This document shows positions 1 through 9,249 of a DNA stretch of 64,000 nt, one piece after another. Numbering within the stretch: the first letter of the stretch is position 1; the number at the start of each line of letters is the position of its first letter. The notes below the pieces were generated by a model. The model saw only the letters and a list, made by a program, of their open reading frames with translations, had not been told where the DNA came from and did no database searches. Both the position numbers and the translations under genes were made by a program. Source of the DNA: Pseudanabaena sp. Salubria-1 (GTDB taxonomy: Bacteria; Cyanobacteriota; Cyanobacteriia; Pseudanabaenales; Pseudanabaenaceae); NCBI GenBank assembly GCA_023336205.1, contig JALQCR010000023.1, forward strand, positions 43,244-107,243. The letters run 5' to 3'.

Positions 1-1
1 C

Positions 2-904
2 GAAAATACTAGAGTTGGAGAAAATTATCCTTACCAAAATATTCTGTAGGGACAAAACCACCGAAGCCCCCAAAACCAATATGAATCCAATCCACCAATC
101 GTTAAGACGCTTAACTGGCTGAGCTATGGGAGGTTCTGATTCTAAAGAGTTAATTGGTTCGGTAGGATCACCTGCATAGGGACGAGTATCGTTTTGGTCA
201 TATTGCCTAAACTGACTACTATTAAAAGTGGGTATCTGAATTTGGTTGAAATTACCATTGCCATTGGGAATAGTCGGGGCTGTGTTACTACCATTCGTAC
301 CGATCGCCCCCGCAAAACCAGATGTCCCCGTGAAGTTGATTGGTGGATTCCCCCCTATATTTCCTCCTCCAGAGCGATCGGCGGAAGATCGCCGCAAATA
401 TTCATCAATTCTTTCAACAAGCGCAGAGAGCATTAGCTCGCCTTGCTGTCTCTGTGTGTACATGCGCTGCATCTGATCATCAAGATCGCGCTGATAGGTA
501 TCCACATCCCGTTGCAACGACTGGAATGTGGCACGAATAGCCCCATCAAGATTTAGCATTAACTGCTCAAAATTTGCGGAGTGATCGCTAAGTACTCTGG
601 AGTTAGTAACGATCACATCATTTTTTAGATGATAAGTAATTGCTTGGGCAAGTTGCTCGATCCATTGCTGGCGCTGGATTTCTTGTTGATTCATCCCTTG
701 CTGAGCAACAGTTAAAACCTCTAGCTCTTTGCGTTGAGACTGGAGCCGCTGAATGTCATCAGTTAAAGCATTTTTTTGGGCTTGTAAAATCAGAATTTCA
801 CGACTGAGCTTGCCCAAGATATTTGCCCGCAGATCTGACAAGTCCTTGGTGACTCCCGCGAGGGTCTGCTCGTAAGAACTATTACGGATATTATTGTTCT
901 CCAT
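2..904 (-). CDS. Coiled-coil protein with start of an EamA/DMT-like membrane domain (partial, runs off the window)
   Basis: Reading leftward from ATG at 904 the frame stays open to the window edge (301 codons). An AGGTGA ribosome site lies about 12 nt upstream of the start. Residues ~1-165 are Gln/Glu/Lys/Leu-rich and predicted coiled coil. A Gly/Asn/Pro/Thr-rich linker follows. Near the edge the sequence WWIGFILVLGASVVLSLQN begins a hydrophobic segment resembling the first helix of EamA (DMT superfamily) transporters. The cytoplasmic coiled coil followed by EamA helices is inferred from this first helix only, because the rest lies outside the window. It is transcribed divergently from the aldo/keto reductase gene. 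Function is unknown; a small-molecule exporter is the best guess. Confidence 0.55.
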   Translation of the reverse strand, partial: MENNNIRNSSYEQTLAGVTKDLSDLRANILGKLSREILILQAQKNALTDDIQRLQSQRKELEVLTVAQQGMNQQEIQRQQWIEQLAQAITYHLKNDVIVTNSRVLSDHSANFEQLMLNLDGAIRATFQSLQRDVDTYQRDLDDQMQRMYTQRQQGELMLSALVERIDEYLRRSSADRSGGGNIGGNPPINFTGTSGFAGAIGTNGSNTAPTIPNGNGNFNQIQIPTFNSSQFRQYDQNDTRPYAGDPTEPINSLESEPPIAQPVKRLNDWWIGFILVLGASVVLSLQNILVRIIFSNSSIF

Positions 905-1052
905 TTTAAGAAATCACCTCGTAACAATGCCAGCTGGAATAACGTTAGGGACTAAGTTTGGCACTAATTTTTTTAATTGGCTTAATTGGTTGCGTCTAGT
1001 TTGCGAACTTTATAACACTAATTTGAGCATATGACATATTTTGTTTTGTAGT

Positions 1053-1103
1053 AAAACCAAAAAATGGGAACGCCGCAAAGCGGTGCTCCCATTTTTTGGT
1101 TTT
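1053..1103. repeat. Perfect 17-bp-stem palindrome in a divergent intergenic region
   Basis: AAAACCAAAAAATGGGA at 1053-1069 is exactly complementary to 1087-1103. The inner part contains GCCGCAAAGCGG. It lies between two divergently transcribed genes, so it is not a simple terminator. It belongs to the window-wide set of unique-arm palindromes. Confidence 0.8.
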
Positions 1104-1145
1104 GGATAGTATTGTTATGTTTGCGGTATATATGTAGCTTTAACC

Positions 1146-2198
1146 ATGGAATACAAGAGACTTGGCTCAAGTGAACTGTTGGTGTCCAAGATTTGCCTAG
1201 GGACAATGACCTATGGTCAGCAAAACACGATCGCTGAAGCCCATGAGCAACTAGACTATGCGATCGCGCAGGGAATCAACTTTATTGATACTGCGGAAAT
1301 GTATCCAGTTCCACCCAAGGCTGAGACGCAAGGTAAGACAGAAAAATATATTGGGGAATGGTTAGCTCAACCGCGTATTAAGCAACAACGCGACCAGTTA
1401 ATTGTTGCGACCAAAATTATTGGAACAGGACGCAATTACAAATGGTTAAGGGATGATGCGATCGCCGCACTCAGTCGCAAAAATATTTTGCAGGCTGTGG
1501 ATGACAGCTTGAAGCGATTACAAACGGACTATATCGATCTCTATCAAATTCACTGGCCAGATCGTAATGTACCGATGTTTGGTCAAATTGCCTTCGAGCC
1601 TCAGCAAGAGCGCGAAATGGTCACTATTGCTGAACAACTAGAAACCTTTGCCGAATTAATTCAAGCAGGTAAAATTCGCTATTTAGGAGTTAGCAATGAG
1701 ACTGCATGGGGTATATGTGAATTTAGCCATACAGCAAAACAGCTAGGTTTACCAAAGATTTTATCGATCCAAAATGCTTACAACCTGATCAACCGTACCT
1801 TTGATAGCCACCTTGCTGAGGCTTGTTATCGAGAGCAAATTAGTTTGCTAGCTTATAGTCCTCTTGCCTTTGGACATTTGTCTGGCAAGTATGTTCAAGG
1901 TTCAGTGACTGATACTCGTATAACTCTATTTCCTACCTTTGGGCAGCGCTATAACAAAGTTAATGTCAAGGAGGCTACGGCAGAGTATGCTGCGATCGCC
2001 CAAAAACATGATTTGCCATTGGCCCAATTAGCTTTAGCATTTGTGCAAAGCCGTTGGTTTGTGGCTAGTACGATTATTGGTGCAACGACAATGGAACAAC
2101 TCAAAGAAAATATCGACAGTGCTAGTATTCAGTTAAATGCTGATATTTCGGCAGAAATAGACACCGTTCACGCCCACTATTTTAATCCTGCGCCTTAA
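1146..2198 (+). CDS. Aldo/keto reductase (Tas-like)
   Basis: This 350-aa protein fits the NAD(P)H-dependent aldo/keto reductase family, which reduces carbonyls in a cytoplasmic TIM barrel. The usual catalytic tetrad is visible as Asp48, Tyr53 (FIDTAEMYP), Lys90 (VATK) and His136 (IHWPDR). The opening RLGSSELLVSKICLGTMTYG and the insert after the Tyr are typical of the Tas subgroup. Length is normal. The ATG at 1146 follows a weak ribosome site, and no better start is in frame. It stands alone: divergent from the gene at 904 and followed by a hairpin before the next gene. The natural substrate cannot be read from the sequence. Confidence 0.88.
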   Translation: MEYKRLGSSELLVSKICLGTMTYGQQNTIAEAHEQLDYAIAQGINFIDTAEMYPVPPKAETQGKTEKYIGEWLAQPRIKQQRDQLIVATKIIGTGRNYKWLRDDAIAALSRKNILQAVDDSLKRLQTDYIDLYQIHWPDRNVPMFGQIAFEPQQEREMVTIAEQLETFAELIQAGKIRYLGVSNETAWGICEFSHTAKQLGLPKILSIQNAYNLINRTFDSHLAEACYREQISLLAYSPLAFGHLSGKYVQGSVTDTRITLFPTFGQRYNKVNVKEATAEYAAIAQKHDLPLAQLALAFVQSRWFVASTIIGATTMEQLKENIDSASIQLNADISAEIDTVHAHYFNPAP

Positions 2199-2207
2199 GT
2201 TATTCCT

Positions 2208-2244
2208 GAAAAGTTTTGAGCCACTTCGCAGCTCAAAACTTTTC
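2208..2244 (+). terminator. Hairpin after the aldo/keto reductase gene
   Basis: GAAAAGTTTTGAG at 2208-2220 pairs with 2232-2244 across an 11-nt loop containing CTTCG. It sits 10 nt after the stop codon and upstream of the next gene, and the right arm ends in TTTTC. It probably terminates the reductase transcript. Confidence 0.6.
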
Positions 2245-2266
2245 AAATTAATCCTCGTTTAGCCTT

Positions 2267-4078
2267 ATGAAAATGACATACTCTAAAACGCTAATTCCCT
2301 TTCTTGCCGCAGTTTGTTGCCAAGTTGTCATTGCTGATAGCGCTCCCTCGGCGACTATACCCGATAGTGGAAATGTAATTCAATTAAATGGACAGCCTTG
2401 GTCAGGGCGTTGGATCAGGAAAGTGGAGCAAGGACAGCAAAGCTTGTATGTGCAGGAAGACTGGCTGACAGGTGGATTAGGTGTGCAGATGATGGATTCA
2501 GACAAAGCTGATCGCCAAAGATTGCGATGGTTTTCTAGTCCTACATTTTCGCAGGTTGCTTTTGACAATACAGGGCAATTTCGCTATCTCGATCTTGCTC
2601 CTTTCGCTGAGCAATGGCGGACAGAGATCGCGGGAAATGCTCTGAATATTTACACCCCTGATGCTGCAATGCAAGCTGTCCGACGCAGTAAGCAGCCTTG
2701 GGGCGATCGCATTGTGATTGATCTAAATCGCCGCACTCCTTGGCGCGTTACTCAGAAAGGTAATGTGATTACGGTATTTGTATCCGCTGAGGTAGCATCT
2801 GGGCTGCCCATTGGCATGAATGCGATCGCAGGGAATTTGGTGAAGTCTGTTAATGTGCAACCGCAGGGGAAATTAACGCAGATTCAGATTCAAATGAATG
2901 AATCTATTAATCCTGCGATCGAGATGCTCAGTAGTCCGACACCTAAGATTGTGATTGACTTACGGCGCGACTATATTCCACCAAGCTTAACAGTACAGTG
3001 GGCGGAAGGCTTGCGAAGAATTGAGCGCGTTGTCGAAATTCCCAACAAGCCAAAAACAGATAAAGAACCTAAAACAATTAAGTTTTCAGTTACGGCTTTA
3101 GAAGTTGATTTAAAATCACCACGATTGAAATTACGTCCAATTTGGAGTAATCCCGATGGCTCTCCCAATGGCATCTTAGGTTTGATGCCTCTTCCGCAAA
3201 TGGTACAGCAAGCCCAAGCGGTAGGAGCAATTAATGGCGGATTTTTTAATCGGATTCGGAAATTACCAGTTGGTGCAATTCGGGAAGGCAATCGCTGGCT
3301 AGCAGGAACCGCATTAGTTAGAGGTGCGATCGCATGGAATGAGAAAGGAGAAACTCTTATTGATCGGCTCAATTTCAAGGAAGAGATCAGCACGGCAAGT
3401 CAAGTAACCATTGCCCTTACTAATCTCAATAGTGGTTATGTGCAGAGAGGAATTGCTCGCTACACTCCTAATTGGGGCAGTGTGTACTCTCCACTTACTG
3501 AAAATGAACTCTTAATCGTTGTACGTGGCGATCGCGTTGTTGCTCAATATCAAGGTAATGCTGTCGGTGTAGGACAGATCGCCATCCCCAGTGATGGATA
3601 TGTGCTAGTGGCGAGACAAACTCCTGAAGCGGCTAAGCAATTACCTGTGGGGATGACTGTTCGCGGTCGTCAAGCCTTTATTCCTGATAAGTTTGCCAAT
3701 TTTTCCAATTTGATTGGTGCTGGTCCGCTGCTGTTGAAAAATGGAAGTCTATCTCTAGATGGAAAACTGGAACAATTTCAATCGGGGTTTGATACTCAAT
3801 CGGCGAATCGTAGCGCGATCGCTACTACTAAAGAGAAAGGCAAACTAATTCTTGCTACTGTCCAAGCTGCCCCCGAAGGAGTTGCTCCCAATCTCTTGCA
3901 AACTGCGGAAGTTCTCAAAAAGATGGGAGCAGTTGATGCGCTTAATCTTGATGGTGGTAGTTCTTCGAGCTTATTTCTTGGTGGTGAGATTCTCAATCGT
4001 CCTATAACTGAGATTGCACCTGTACACAATGCGATCGCTATTTTCATCACGCCACCACCAGCTAAACCCCAGTTCTAA
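2267..4078 (+). CDS. Secreted phosphodiester glycosidase (NAGPA) domain protein
   Basis: This 603-aa protein has an N-terminal signal peptide (hydrophobic residues ~8-23, likely cleavage after Ala). A middle region (~residues 60-250) has beta-rich AMIN-like character. The C-terminal phosphodiester glycosidase domain (~300-595) carries the hallmark NGGFFNR and LNLDGGSSSSLF segments and ends VHNAIAIF. The family includes the enzyme that uncovers mannose-6-phosphate (NAGPA) and bacterial exopolysaccharide or cell-wall proteins. Activity on a periplasmic glycan phosphodiester is inferred. ATG 2267 and a second Met two codons on are equally possible starts. It is convergent with the Uma2 gene. Confidence 0.82.
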   Translation: MKMTYSKTLIPFLAAVCCQVVIADSAPSATIPDSGNVIQLNGQPWSGRWIRKVEQGQQSLYVQEDWLTGGLGVQMMDSDKADRQRLRWFSSPTFSQVAFDNTGQFRYLDLAPFAEQWRTEIAGNALNIYTPDAAMQAVRRSKQPWGDRIVIDLNRRTPWRVTQKGNVITVFVSAEVASGLPIGMNAIAGNLVKSVNVQPQGKLTQIQIQMNESINPAIEMLSSPTPKIVIDLRRDYIPPSLTVQWAEGLRRIERVVEIPNKPKTDKEPKTIKFSVTALEVDLKSPRLKLRPIWSNPDGSPNGILGLMPLPQMVQQAQAVGAINGGFFNRIRKLPVGAIREGNRWLAGTALVRGAIAWNEKGETLIDRLNFKEEISTASQVTIALTNLNSGYVQRGIARYTPNWGSVYSPLTENELLIVVRGDRVVAQYQGNAVGVGQIAIPSDGYVLVARQTPEAAKQLPVGMTVRGRQAFIPDKFANFSNLIGAGPLLLKNGSLSLDGKLEQFQSGFDTQSANRSAIATTKEKGKLILATVQAAPEGVAPNLLQTAEVLKKMGAVDALNLDGGSSSSLFLGGEILNRPITEIAPVHNAIAIFITPPPAKPQF

Positions 4079-4115
4079 AATGCTAATAACTCTCTACTAA
4101 CAAGGCAGACAACTT

Positions 4116-4802
4116 TTACTGAGGCAATTCGCCAAAGCGATCACGATATTGTTTTAGCATTGCCTCCATCTCTTTAAGTTGTTGTGAAGCTTGTTCGGCA
4201 CGTTGGAACTCTTGCTCTAACTTCGTATTAATTTCGATATATGAATAAAACTTAGTGCCGTCAGGACGATAGATTTGAAGCTCATTGGTAGATACATCAA
4301 AGCGAATCCCCAACCGAGGGCTGATCCAGTTATGAGTTTCAAGAATTCTATCTAAGCTGCCATCATTTCTAATCCAGATTTCTAGATTGTCATTCTCAGG
4401 ATTATAAACATAATATTCTTCAACCCTATAGCGATCGTAGAAAACTAACTTCTTTGCCATATCTAGAGGTTTATTGCTAGGAGAGAGAATCTCAAAAACA
4501 ACTTGAGGCGCAATATTCCCTTCTTCCCATTGTTTATATGAACCCCTGTCTCCTTTAGGACGACCAAATACTACCATCGTGTCAGGAGCAGCAGTAATTT
4601 GGGTTTGTCCTTCAATGGGATACCACAACAAGTCACCAGCAACGAATACTTGAGGATCGTTGGTATATAGCCAGTCAATATTTTGCTGAATCGTTAAAAT
4701 CCATCGAAACTGCTTAGTATTATCTGCCATTGGTTTCCCATCACTTTCGGGATATATGATTTCGGGTTGGGCTAGTTGTTTTTGGCTCAGTTGGCTGACC
4801 AT
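4116..4802 (-). CDS. Uma2-family (DUF820) putative endonuclease with C-terminal coiled coil
   Basis: This 228-aa protein matches the Uma2/DUF820 family, a PD-(D/E)XK-fold group greatly expanded in cyanobacteria. Typical segments are YPESDGKPMAD, VVFGRPKGDRGSYKQWEEG, PQVVFEILSPSN and YYVYNPENDNLEIW. The acidic and lysine residues of the fold are in the PQVVFEILSPSN and FYDRYRVEEYYVY stretches. The last ~45 residues (KLEQEFQRAEQASQQLKEME) are coiled coil. The biological role of the family is unsettled; nuclease activity is inferred from fold. It is the last gene of a leftward pair with the aminopeptidase, but a strong hairpin separates them. Confidence 0.8.
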   Translation of the reverse strand: MVSQLSQKQLAQPEIIYPESDGKPMADNTKQFRWILTIQQNIDWLYTNDPQVFVAGDLLWYPIEGQTQITAAPDTMVVFGRPKGDRGSYKQWEEGNIAPQVVFEILSPSNKPLDMAKKLVFYDRYRVEEYYVYNPENDNLEIWIRNDGSLDRILETHNWISPRLGIRFDVSTNELQIYRPDGTKFYSYIEINTKLEQEFQRAEQASQQLKEMEAMLKQYRDRFGELPQ

Positions 4803-4853
4803 TGGCTTTGGCTCCTGAACTTATAGATAGTTTTGATTATACAGCGAAAAATT

Positions 4854-4896
4854 CCATAAAAGAAGAAGCACCCCAAGGGTGCTTCTTCTTTTATGG
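4854..4896 (-). terminator. 20-bp-stem hairpin ending the aminopeptidase gene
   Basis: Positions 4854-4873 and 4877-4896 are perfectly complementary with a CAA loop. The aminopeptidase stop codon lies inside the stem. It likely terminates the leftward transcript. Confidence 0.7.
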
Positions 4897-7530
4897 TTTG
4901 GCTTTTGCCTCGATCGCTTCTAGACGACTCTTCAAATCCTGATTGTCTTTGCGAACTTGATCAAGCTCTTCACGTAGTTGCTTCAACCCTGCATCCTTAC
5001 CAATTGCTCTCTGTACACGCTGAACCGCTTCATCGGCGGCACGGCGCACTCGCCCATCAGGCGTAGAATCAGATAGCGATCGCAATATGCCTATTGCCGC
5101 CGCACTGTCAACTTGCCCAAGCGCCCCAACCGAAGCCATTTGCGTCAAGAAAAATGTTTCTTGAGCAATTACCTTCAAGCGATTGAGAATCTGTTCAGTT
5201 TTAGGTTTTGATTGCGATTTACCCATCGCACCTAAGGCTCTGATAGAAGCTAAACGCAATGGCTGTGGTACATCAGGTTCCGTGTATTTGATGACAGTTT
5301 CCAAAGCTTCATCAGAATCCTTGATTTTAGATAAACCTGCGATCGCGCCAGAACGTACTACTTCATTCCAACCTGCTCTTTCTTTGAGAACTGTCTGTAA
5401 TAGCTTCACCACTTTAGAAGGTTCACGCTCTGTACTTAAAGCCGCCGCCAATTCACCAGTTAGCCTTGCTGCGGTTGCTTCCACATTGTAGCTAGGATCG
5501 CCTTTTTTGATGAATGGTTTAATCAAATCTAAACTCTTCTGCACCTTGTTTTGTGCCAAGCCACTGATTACTGCCATTCTCACCTTTGCATCTGCATCTT
5601 CTAAACCCTTTGCCAAAGCTTCAAAAGCTTGATCGAGCTTAATCGAGGCAAGATTTTCGGCAATCTCCACGCGCACGCCCCAGAATTTTTCATCTAAAAG
5701 GGCTTGCCCAAGAGCTTTTACTGATTCTAAGCCACCTTTTTTCGCCAAGGCTTCCGCACATAGGATTCTAGCGATTGGATCGGGATTTGACTGCAAGCCA
5801 ACTTTTAGTTCAACGACACCATATTCAAGACTGACTTGTTTGAGATAGTTGTTGCCGCGATCAAAACTGATGTACTTAGGCTTTTTGGGCAATGGGAAGT
5901 AAAAAGCTTGTTCTTTCTCAAATACGCGCACTGTGAAAACTTGGCTGTCTGAAACTTCTTCAAAACCAAAGCCAATCGGAATCTTCAAATCAAAGAGTTC
6001 CTCTTGGGTTTGAGAAACCGTGACCTTCGCCAAGTTATTATCACTATCCCAGCTATAGCCAATCTTATATTCTGGATGTCCACCACGGAATACATATTGA
6101 TCGAAGAGAAACATACAGTTTTTACCCGTTGCTTCTTCGATCGCTCTTAGCAGATCAATTGTCTCAACGGTCTTGTGGACATTAGTCCTTACAAAATGAT
6201 GAATTGCTTTCCAAAACAAATCATCACCTAACTCGGTACGAAGCATATGGTAAACACAGCCGCCCTTCTCGTAGATATGGCGATCATATAGCTCGATCGC
6301 TTCACGATAGACATGGGTCACCATCGGACGGCGATAGCGATCTTTATCTTCGGAAATATACCGCCGCGCTTCACCTAGCAAATAATAGGCAGCTTCTTCA
6401 GCTCCATATTCATGGTCTGTCCATAGCACTTCAGCATAGGTGGCTGCGCCTTCCTTTACCCATGCATGTGACCAATGCTTGATCACCAACAAATCGCCAA
6501 ACCACTGGTGCGCTAATTCGTGGGCAACTAAACTTTCGCTAGAGCGATTATCAAGTGCAGCTCTACTATCCAATACACAGCGATCGGTTAACAGCGTTGT
6601 GGAAGTGTTTTCCATGCCACCAAAAATAAAGTCAGCGACACAGACCTGTGCATATTTAGGAAATGCATAGTCATAGCCATATTTCTCACTAAAGAACTCG
6701 ATCATCTGTGGGGTTTTGCCCATCGTCAAGATCGCTTCTTCGGCAGTGCGAGACTTATCGACATAGTAAGTTACAGGCTTGCCTTTCCATTCATCCTTTA
6801 CCTCGACAAAATCACCGATCGCAAGAGTCATCAGATAGCTAGGATGAACTTCTTTTTGGGACCAATGATAAACCTTCTCTTTTTTCTGTTCCTTAACCTC
6901 GATCAATTCCCCATTGGAAATCACCATCAAGTCTTTAGGAACCTTAATCCGAATCTCCGAAGTCGCCAGTTGACCAGGATAATCAAAGCAAGGGAACCAG
7001 TAGCGCGAGTCTTCATCTTCACCCTGTGTCCAAACTTGTGTGGGCTTGTTGGGCTGTGCCTCAGTAGGCTGCACAAAGTAAATACCGCGTTGAGGTTGTT
7101 CGGCGGCATAGGCGATCGCAATTTCAATTGGCACACCTACTTGCGTTGGTTGATTGAGATAAATCTTCAGGAATTCACCGTCATAATCAAATTTGCATTT
7201 AGACTTATCTGGATCAGGTTTGGCTTCTATTTGATCAGTAATAGACACGTTATCAATCCGCAAACTGACTGCATCCAAGGTCATTTCCATGATGCCATCG
7301 CGCACAGGTCGCAAACGAATCTTGCAAGTACCTGCGATCGCTTTTTGAGCAATATCAAGCACTAAATCTAGAGCAATATGTTCAACTTGTCCTGGGCGAT
7401 CGGGATTGTAATGTGGCTTTGCTCCTGGCATGTGGAAAGATTTATGTTTTTTCGATTTGTCCCCATCTCCATCCCAGAAGCCCAATTCTGAGCCTAATTC
7501 CAAATAGTTATCCCAAGATTTGCGTGTCAT
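4891..7530 (-). CDS. M1-family zinc aminopeptidase with C-terminal HEAT repeats
   Basis: This 879-aa protein resembles aminopeptidase N-type (M1) enzymes, which remove N-terminal residues from peptides. The exopeptidase motif GGMEN is near residue 304. The zinc motif HELAHQWFGD (HEXXH) is near 337, with the third zinc ligand Glu expected in the following EGAATYAEVLW. An N-terminal beta domain occupies ~30-250. The region from ~590 to 840 is a run of alpha-helical HEAT-like repeats, and the last ~40 residues form a Lys/Glu-rich coiled coil. No signal peptide is seen, so it is probably cytoplasmic. It is transcribed alone. Assignment is secure; substrate preference is unknown. Confidence 0.92.
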   Translation of the reverse strand: MTRKSWDNYLELGSELGFWDGDGDKSKKHKSFHMPGAKPHYNPDRPGQVEHIALDLVLDIAQKAIAGTCKIRLRPVRDGIMEMTLDAVSLRIDNVSITDQIEAKPDPDKSKCKFDYDGEFLKIYLNQPTQVGVPIEIAIAYAAEQPQRGIYFVQPTEAQPNKPTQVWTQGEDEDSRYWFPCFDYPGQLATSEIRIKVPKDLMVISNGELIEVKEQKKEKVYHWSQKEVHPSYLMTLAIGDFVEVKDEWKGKPVTYYVDKSRTAEEAILTMGKTPQMIEFFSEKYGYDYAFPKYAQVCVADFIFGGMENTSTTLLTDRCVLDSRAALDNRSSESLVAHELAHQWFGDLLVIKHWSHAWVKEGAATYAEVLWTDHEYGAEEAAYYLLGEARRYISEDKDRYRRPMVTHVYREAIELYDRHIYEKGGCVYHMLRTELGDDLFWKAIHHFVRTNVHKTVETIDLLRAIEEATGKNCMFLFDQYVFRGGHPEYKIGYSWDSDNNLAKVTVSQTQEELFDLKIPIGFGFEEVSDSQVFTVRVFEKEQAFYFPLPKKPKYISFDRGNNYLKQVSLEYGVVELKVGLQSNPDPIARILCAEALAKKGGLESVKALGQALLDEKFWGVRVEIAENLASIKLDQAFEALAKGLEDADAKVRMAVISGLAQNKVQKSLDLIKPFIKKGDPSYNVEATAARLTGELAAALSTEREPSKVVKLLQTVLKERAGWNEVVRSGAIAGLSKIKDSDEALETVIKYTEPDVPQPLRLASIRALGAMGKSQSKPKTEQILNRLKVIAQETFFLTQMASVGALGQVDSAAAIGILRSLSDSTPDGRVRRAADEAVQRVQRAIGKDAGLKQLREELDQVRKDNQDLKSRLEAIEAKAKP

Positions 7531-7677
7531 ATAACTTGATCTCTAATACGTGCCTTGATTTCACCATAATATAGCAATCTCAAAAGAGTTGGGAGAATAA
7601 TAGCTTAATGGGAGATCGCTATATTGCTAAAATTTTCTAAATCTGGATTAATGTGATGGCTTAAAGTTATATAAATC

Positions 7678-8923
7678 GGGTCTTCTGGGTTTAAGGGGAT
7701 AAGTAAATCTAATGAGAAAGACAAGCTAATAATCTAGAACGAAAATTTAAAAAATTTAAAAAACCATAAGCCTGTCGTTTAATTAATTTAATACGATTAT
7801 TAAGTCCCTCCATCACACCACTAGATGTACGATTTAAAAAGTAGTTACAAATATTATCAAGATGATTACGAATGGTTTCCAAAACTGCGCCATAAACAGC
7901 TTTAGCTTTTTGAAGCCATTCTTTTAATTGTTTCTGACCCTCTTCAGGAGTTTTACAAGTCTCAAAAATACTTCTAAAGTCTTCTTTGAGATTATAAGCT
8001 AGTCGCAAGCGTTTAGAACATTTCAAGACATTTTCTAACTTCACTTTTTCTTCTTCTGTTAAGTCTACCTTGTTCTTTAGTAGAATAAATCGACTACCTT
8101 TAATCTTGATTTTAGCTTTTTGACGCAGTTGATTTAACTCTTTGATTAGTGGCTGCATAACATGAAATCTGTCGATGACAATTTTCGCATTTGGAAATAC
8201 TTCTTTGACAACTTTGGGAAAGCCTCCCCACATATCAATGCTAACCTCCTCTACTTTTTCCCTTATCTCAATCGGTTGCTGCTTCAGGACTTCAATGATG
8301 TCATCTTGTTTATGACTATCAATTACTTCTAGTAATGCTCCTGCGTCAATACTTGATACGACTGTCACAAAGTCTTTATGTCCTTTGCGTTTACTCACTT
8401 CATCAATACTCACTCGTTTTACTTCTTTCCAATCATCTTTTTTTTTAGAGAAAATTGGTGATTGAAAATCCCTTGTATTTGATCCCAACTCAAATATTCA
8501 TCTCGACTTACTTGCTCCACACTCGCACTTTGTACTCGTTGATAAACATACTCCTCATACCTTTGTGTGTATCGTCTTTCCCAGTCTACAAAGGGTAACT
8601 TTTCCGTAAAATGTCTTTGACAATGTTGACAATAAAATTGGCGGCGCGGCGTATTTAAATAAACTATTTTCCCAAATACTGACAAATCTCGAATCAATAT
8701 CGGTCGATTTTGTTTTAATTTTCCACCATGCGTATTACAATGCGGACAAGTAATTTCATCCTGTAAAAATCTCAACTTTAGGGTGATTTTATTTTCTTCT
8801 TCCGTAAAACTTTCAACGGTTGTGTTGGGTAAATTTAGCAACCTATCTAGATACAAGTCCATACCTGTCACCACTTATCTTTGTGCTTCATTATACATTA
8901 ATCCCCTCAAACCCAGAAGAGCC
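7678..8923 (-). mobile_element. ISL3-family insertion sequence, complete (1246 bp)
   Basis: Terminal inverted repeats read GGGTCTTCTGGGTTTAAGGG on the left (7678) and GGCTCTTCTGGGTTTGAGGG inward from 8923. The element is flanked by a perfect 8-bp target duplication TATAAATC (7670-7677 and 8924-8931), the size usual for ISL3. It carries one transposase interrupted by a -1 frameshift. It inserted exactly in the stop codon of the upstream C5 methyltransferase remnant. A 134-bp non-autonomous relative lies at 32795-32928. Confidence 0.93.
7709..8874 (-). CDS. ISL3-family transposase, two frames joined by a -1 shift
   Basis: The N-terminal part (8874-8419) carries a zinc-finger-like CPHC...CQHC region and a helix-turn-helix. 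The C-terminal part (8488-7709) is the DDE catalytic domain, with VSIDEVSKRKG, VSIDMWGGFPKVV and IDRFHVMQPL. The frames overlap by 70 nt and differ by -1. A run of nine A on the coding strand (T run 8438-8446) lies in the overlap, where the two halves would join. Joined they give a normal-length ISL3 transposase (~388 aa). Programmed frameshifting, transcriptional slippage, a real mutation or a homopolymer error are all possible. Confidence 0.85.
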
Positions 8924-9249
8924 TATAAATCAATTTCTTTTTTCATGTATTTCAAAATAGTAGAAGCCACAAAATAAGCTAAATTCACAGGTACAGAATT
9001 GCCAATTATTTGTTCTAGATTTGTTTTAGTGCCAAAAAACTTAAATGACTCTGGAAATGTTTGAAGATAACTACGTTCTATAGTTGATAGAGGTCTAATT
9101 GTGGAAATATCAATATCCTGTGGATCGCCACTATGCAATTTATAATTTGCAGGTATTGGACGATTAACACCTCTGATAGTTGGACTTGGCTCATCAATCG
9201 AAAAAATCCCCCTTCGAGCATAGCTTCTAGGATGTCGATAATAGTATTG
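8923..9249 (-). pseudogene. 3' fragment of a C5-cytosine DNA methyltransferase
   Basis: About 108 codons encode the C-terminal end of a C5 DNA methyltransferase. The tell-tale pieces are SIDEPSPTIRG, ERSYLQTFPESF and EQIIGNSVPVNLA (motifs IX-X region). The 5' three quarters, including the PCQ catalytic motif, are absent. IS30 copy 1 cuts the gene at 9249, and no methyltransferase sequence resumes on the other side. The TAG stop (8923-8925) uses the last base of ISL3 plus two bases of its target duplication; before insertion it would have been TAA. It cannot be functional. It was probably half of a type II restriction-modification system. Confidence 0.82.

Noticed and set aside
2971..3393. 140-aa antisense reading frame within the glycosidase gene
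   Set aside because: It is an opposite-strand shadow of a well-supported coding region with no ribosome site or recognisable family.
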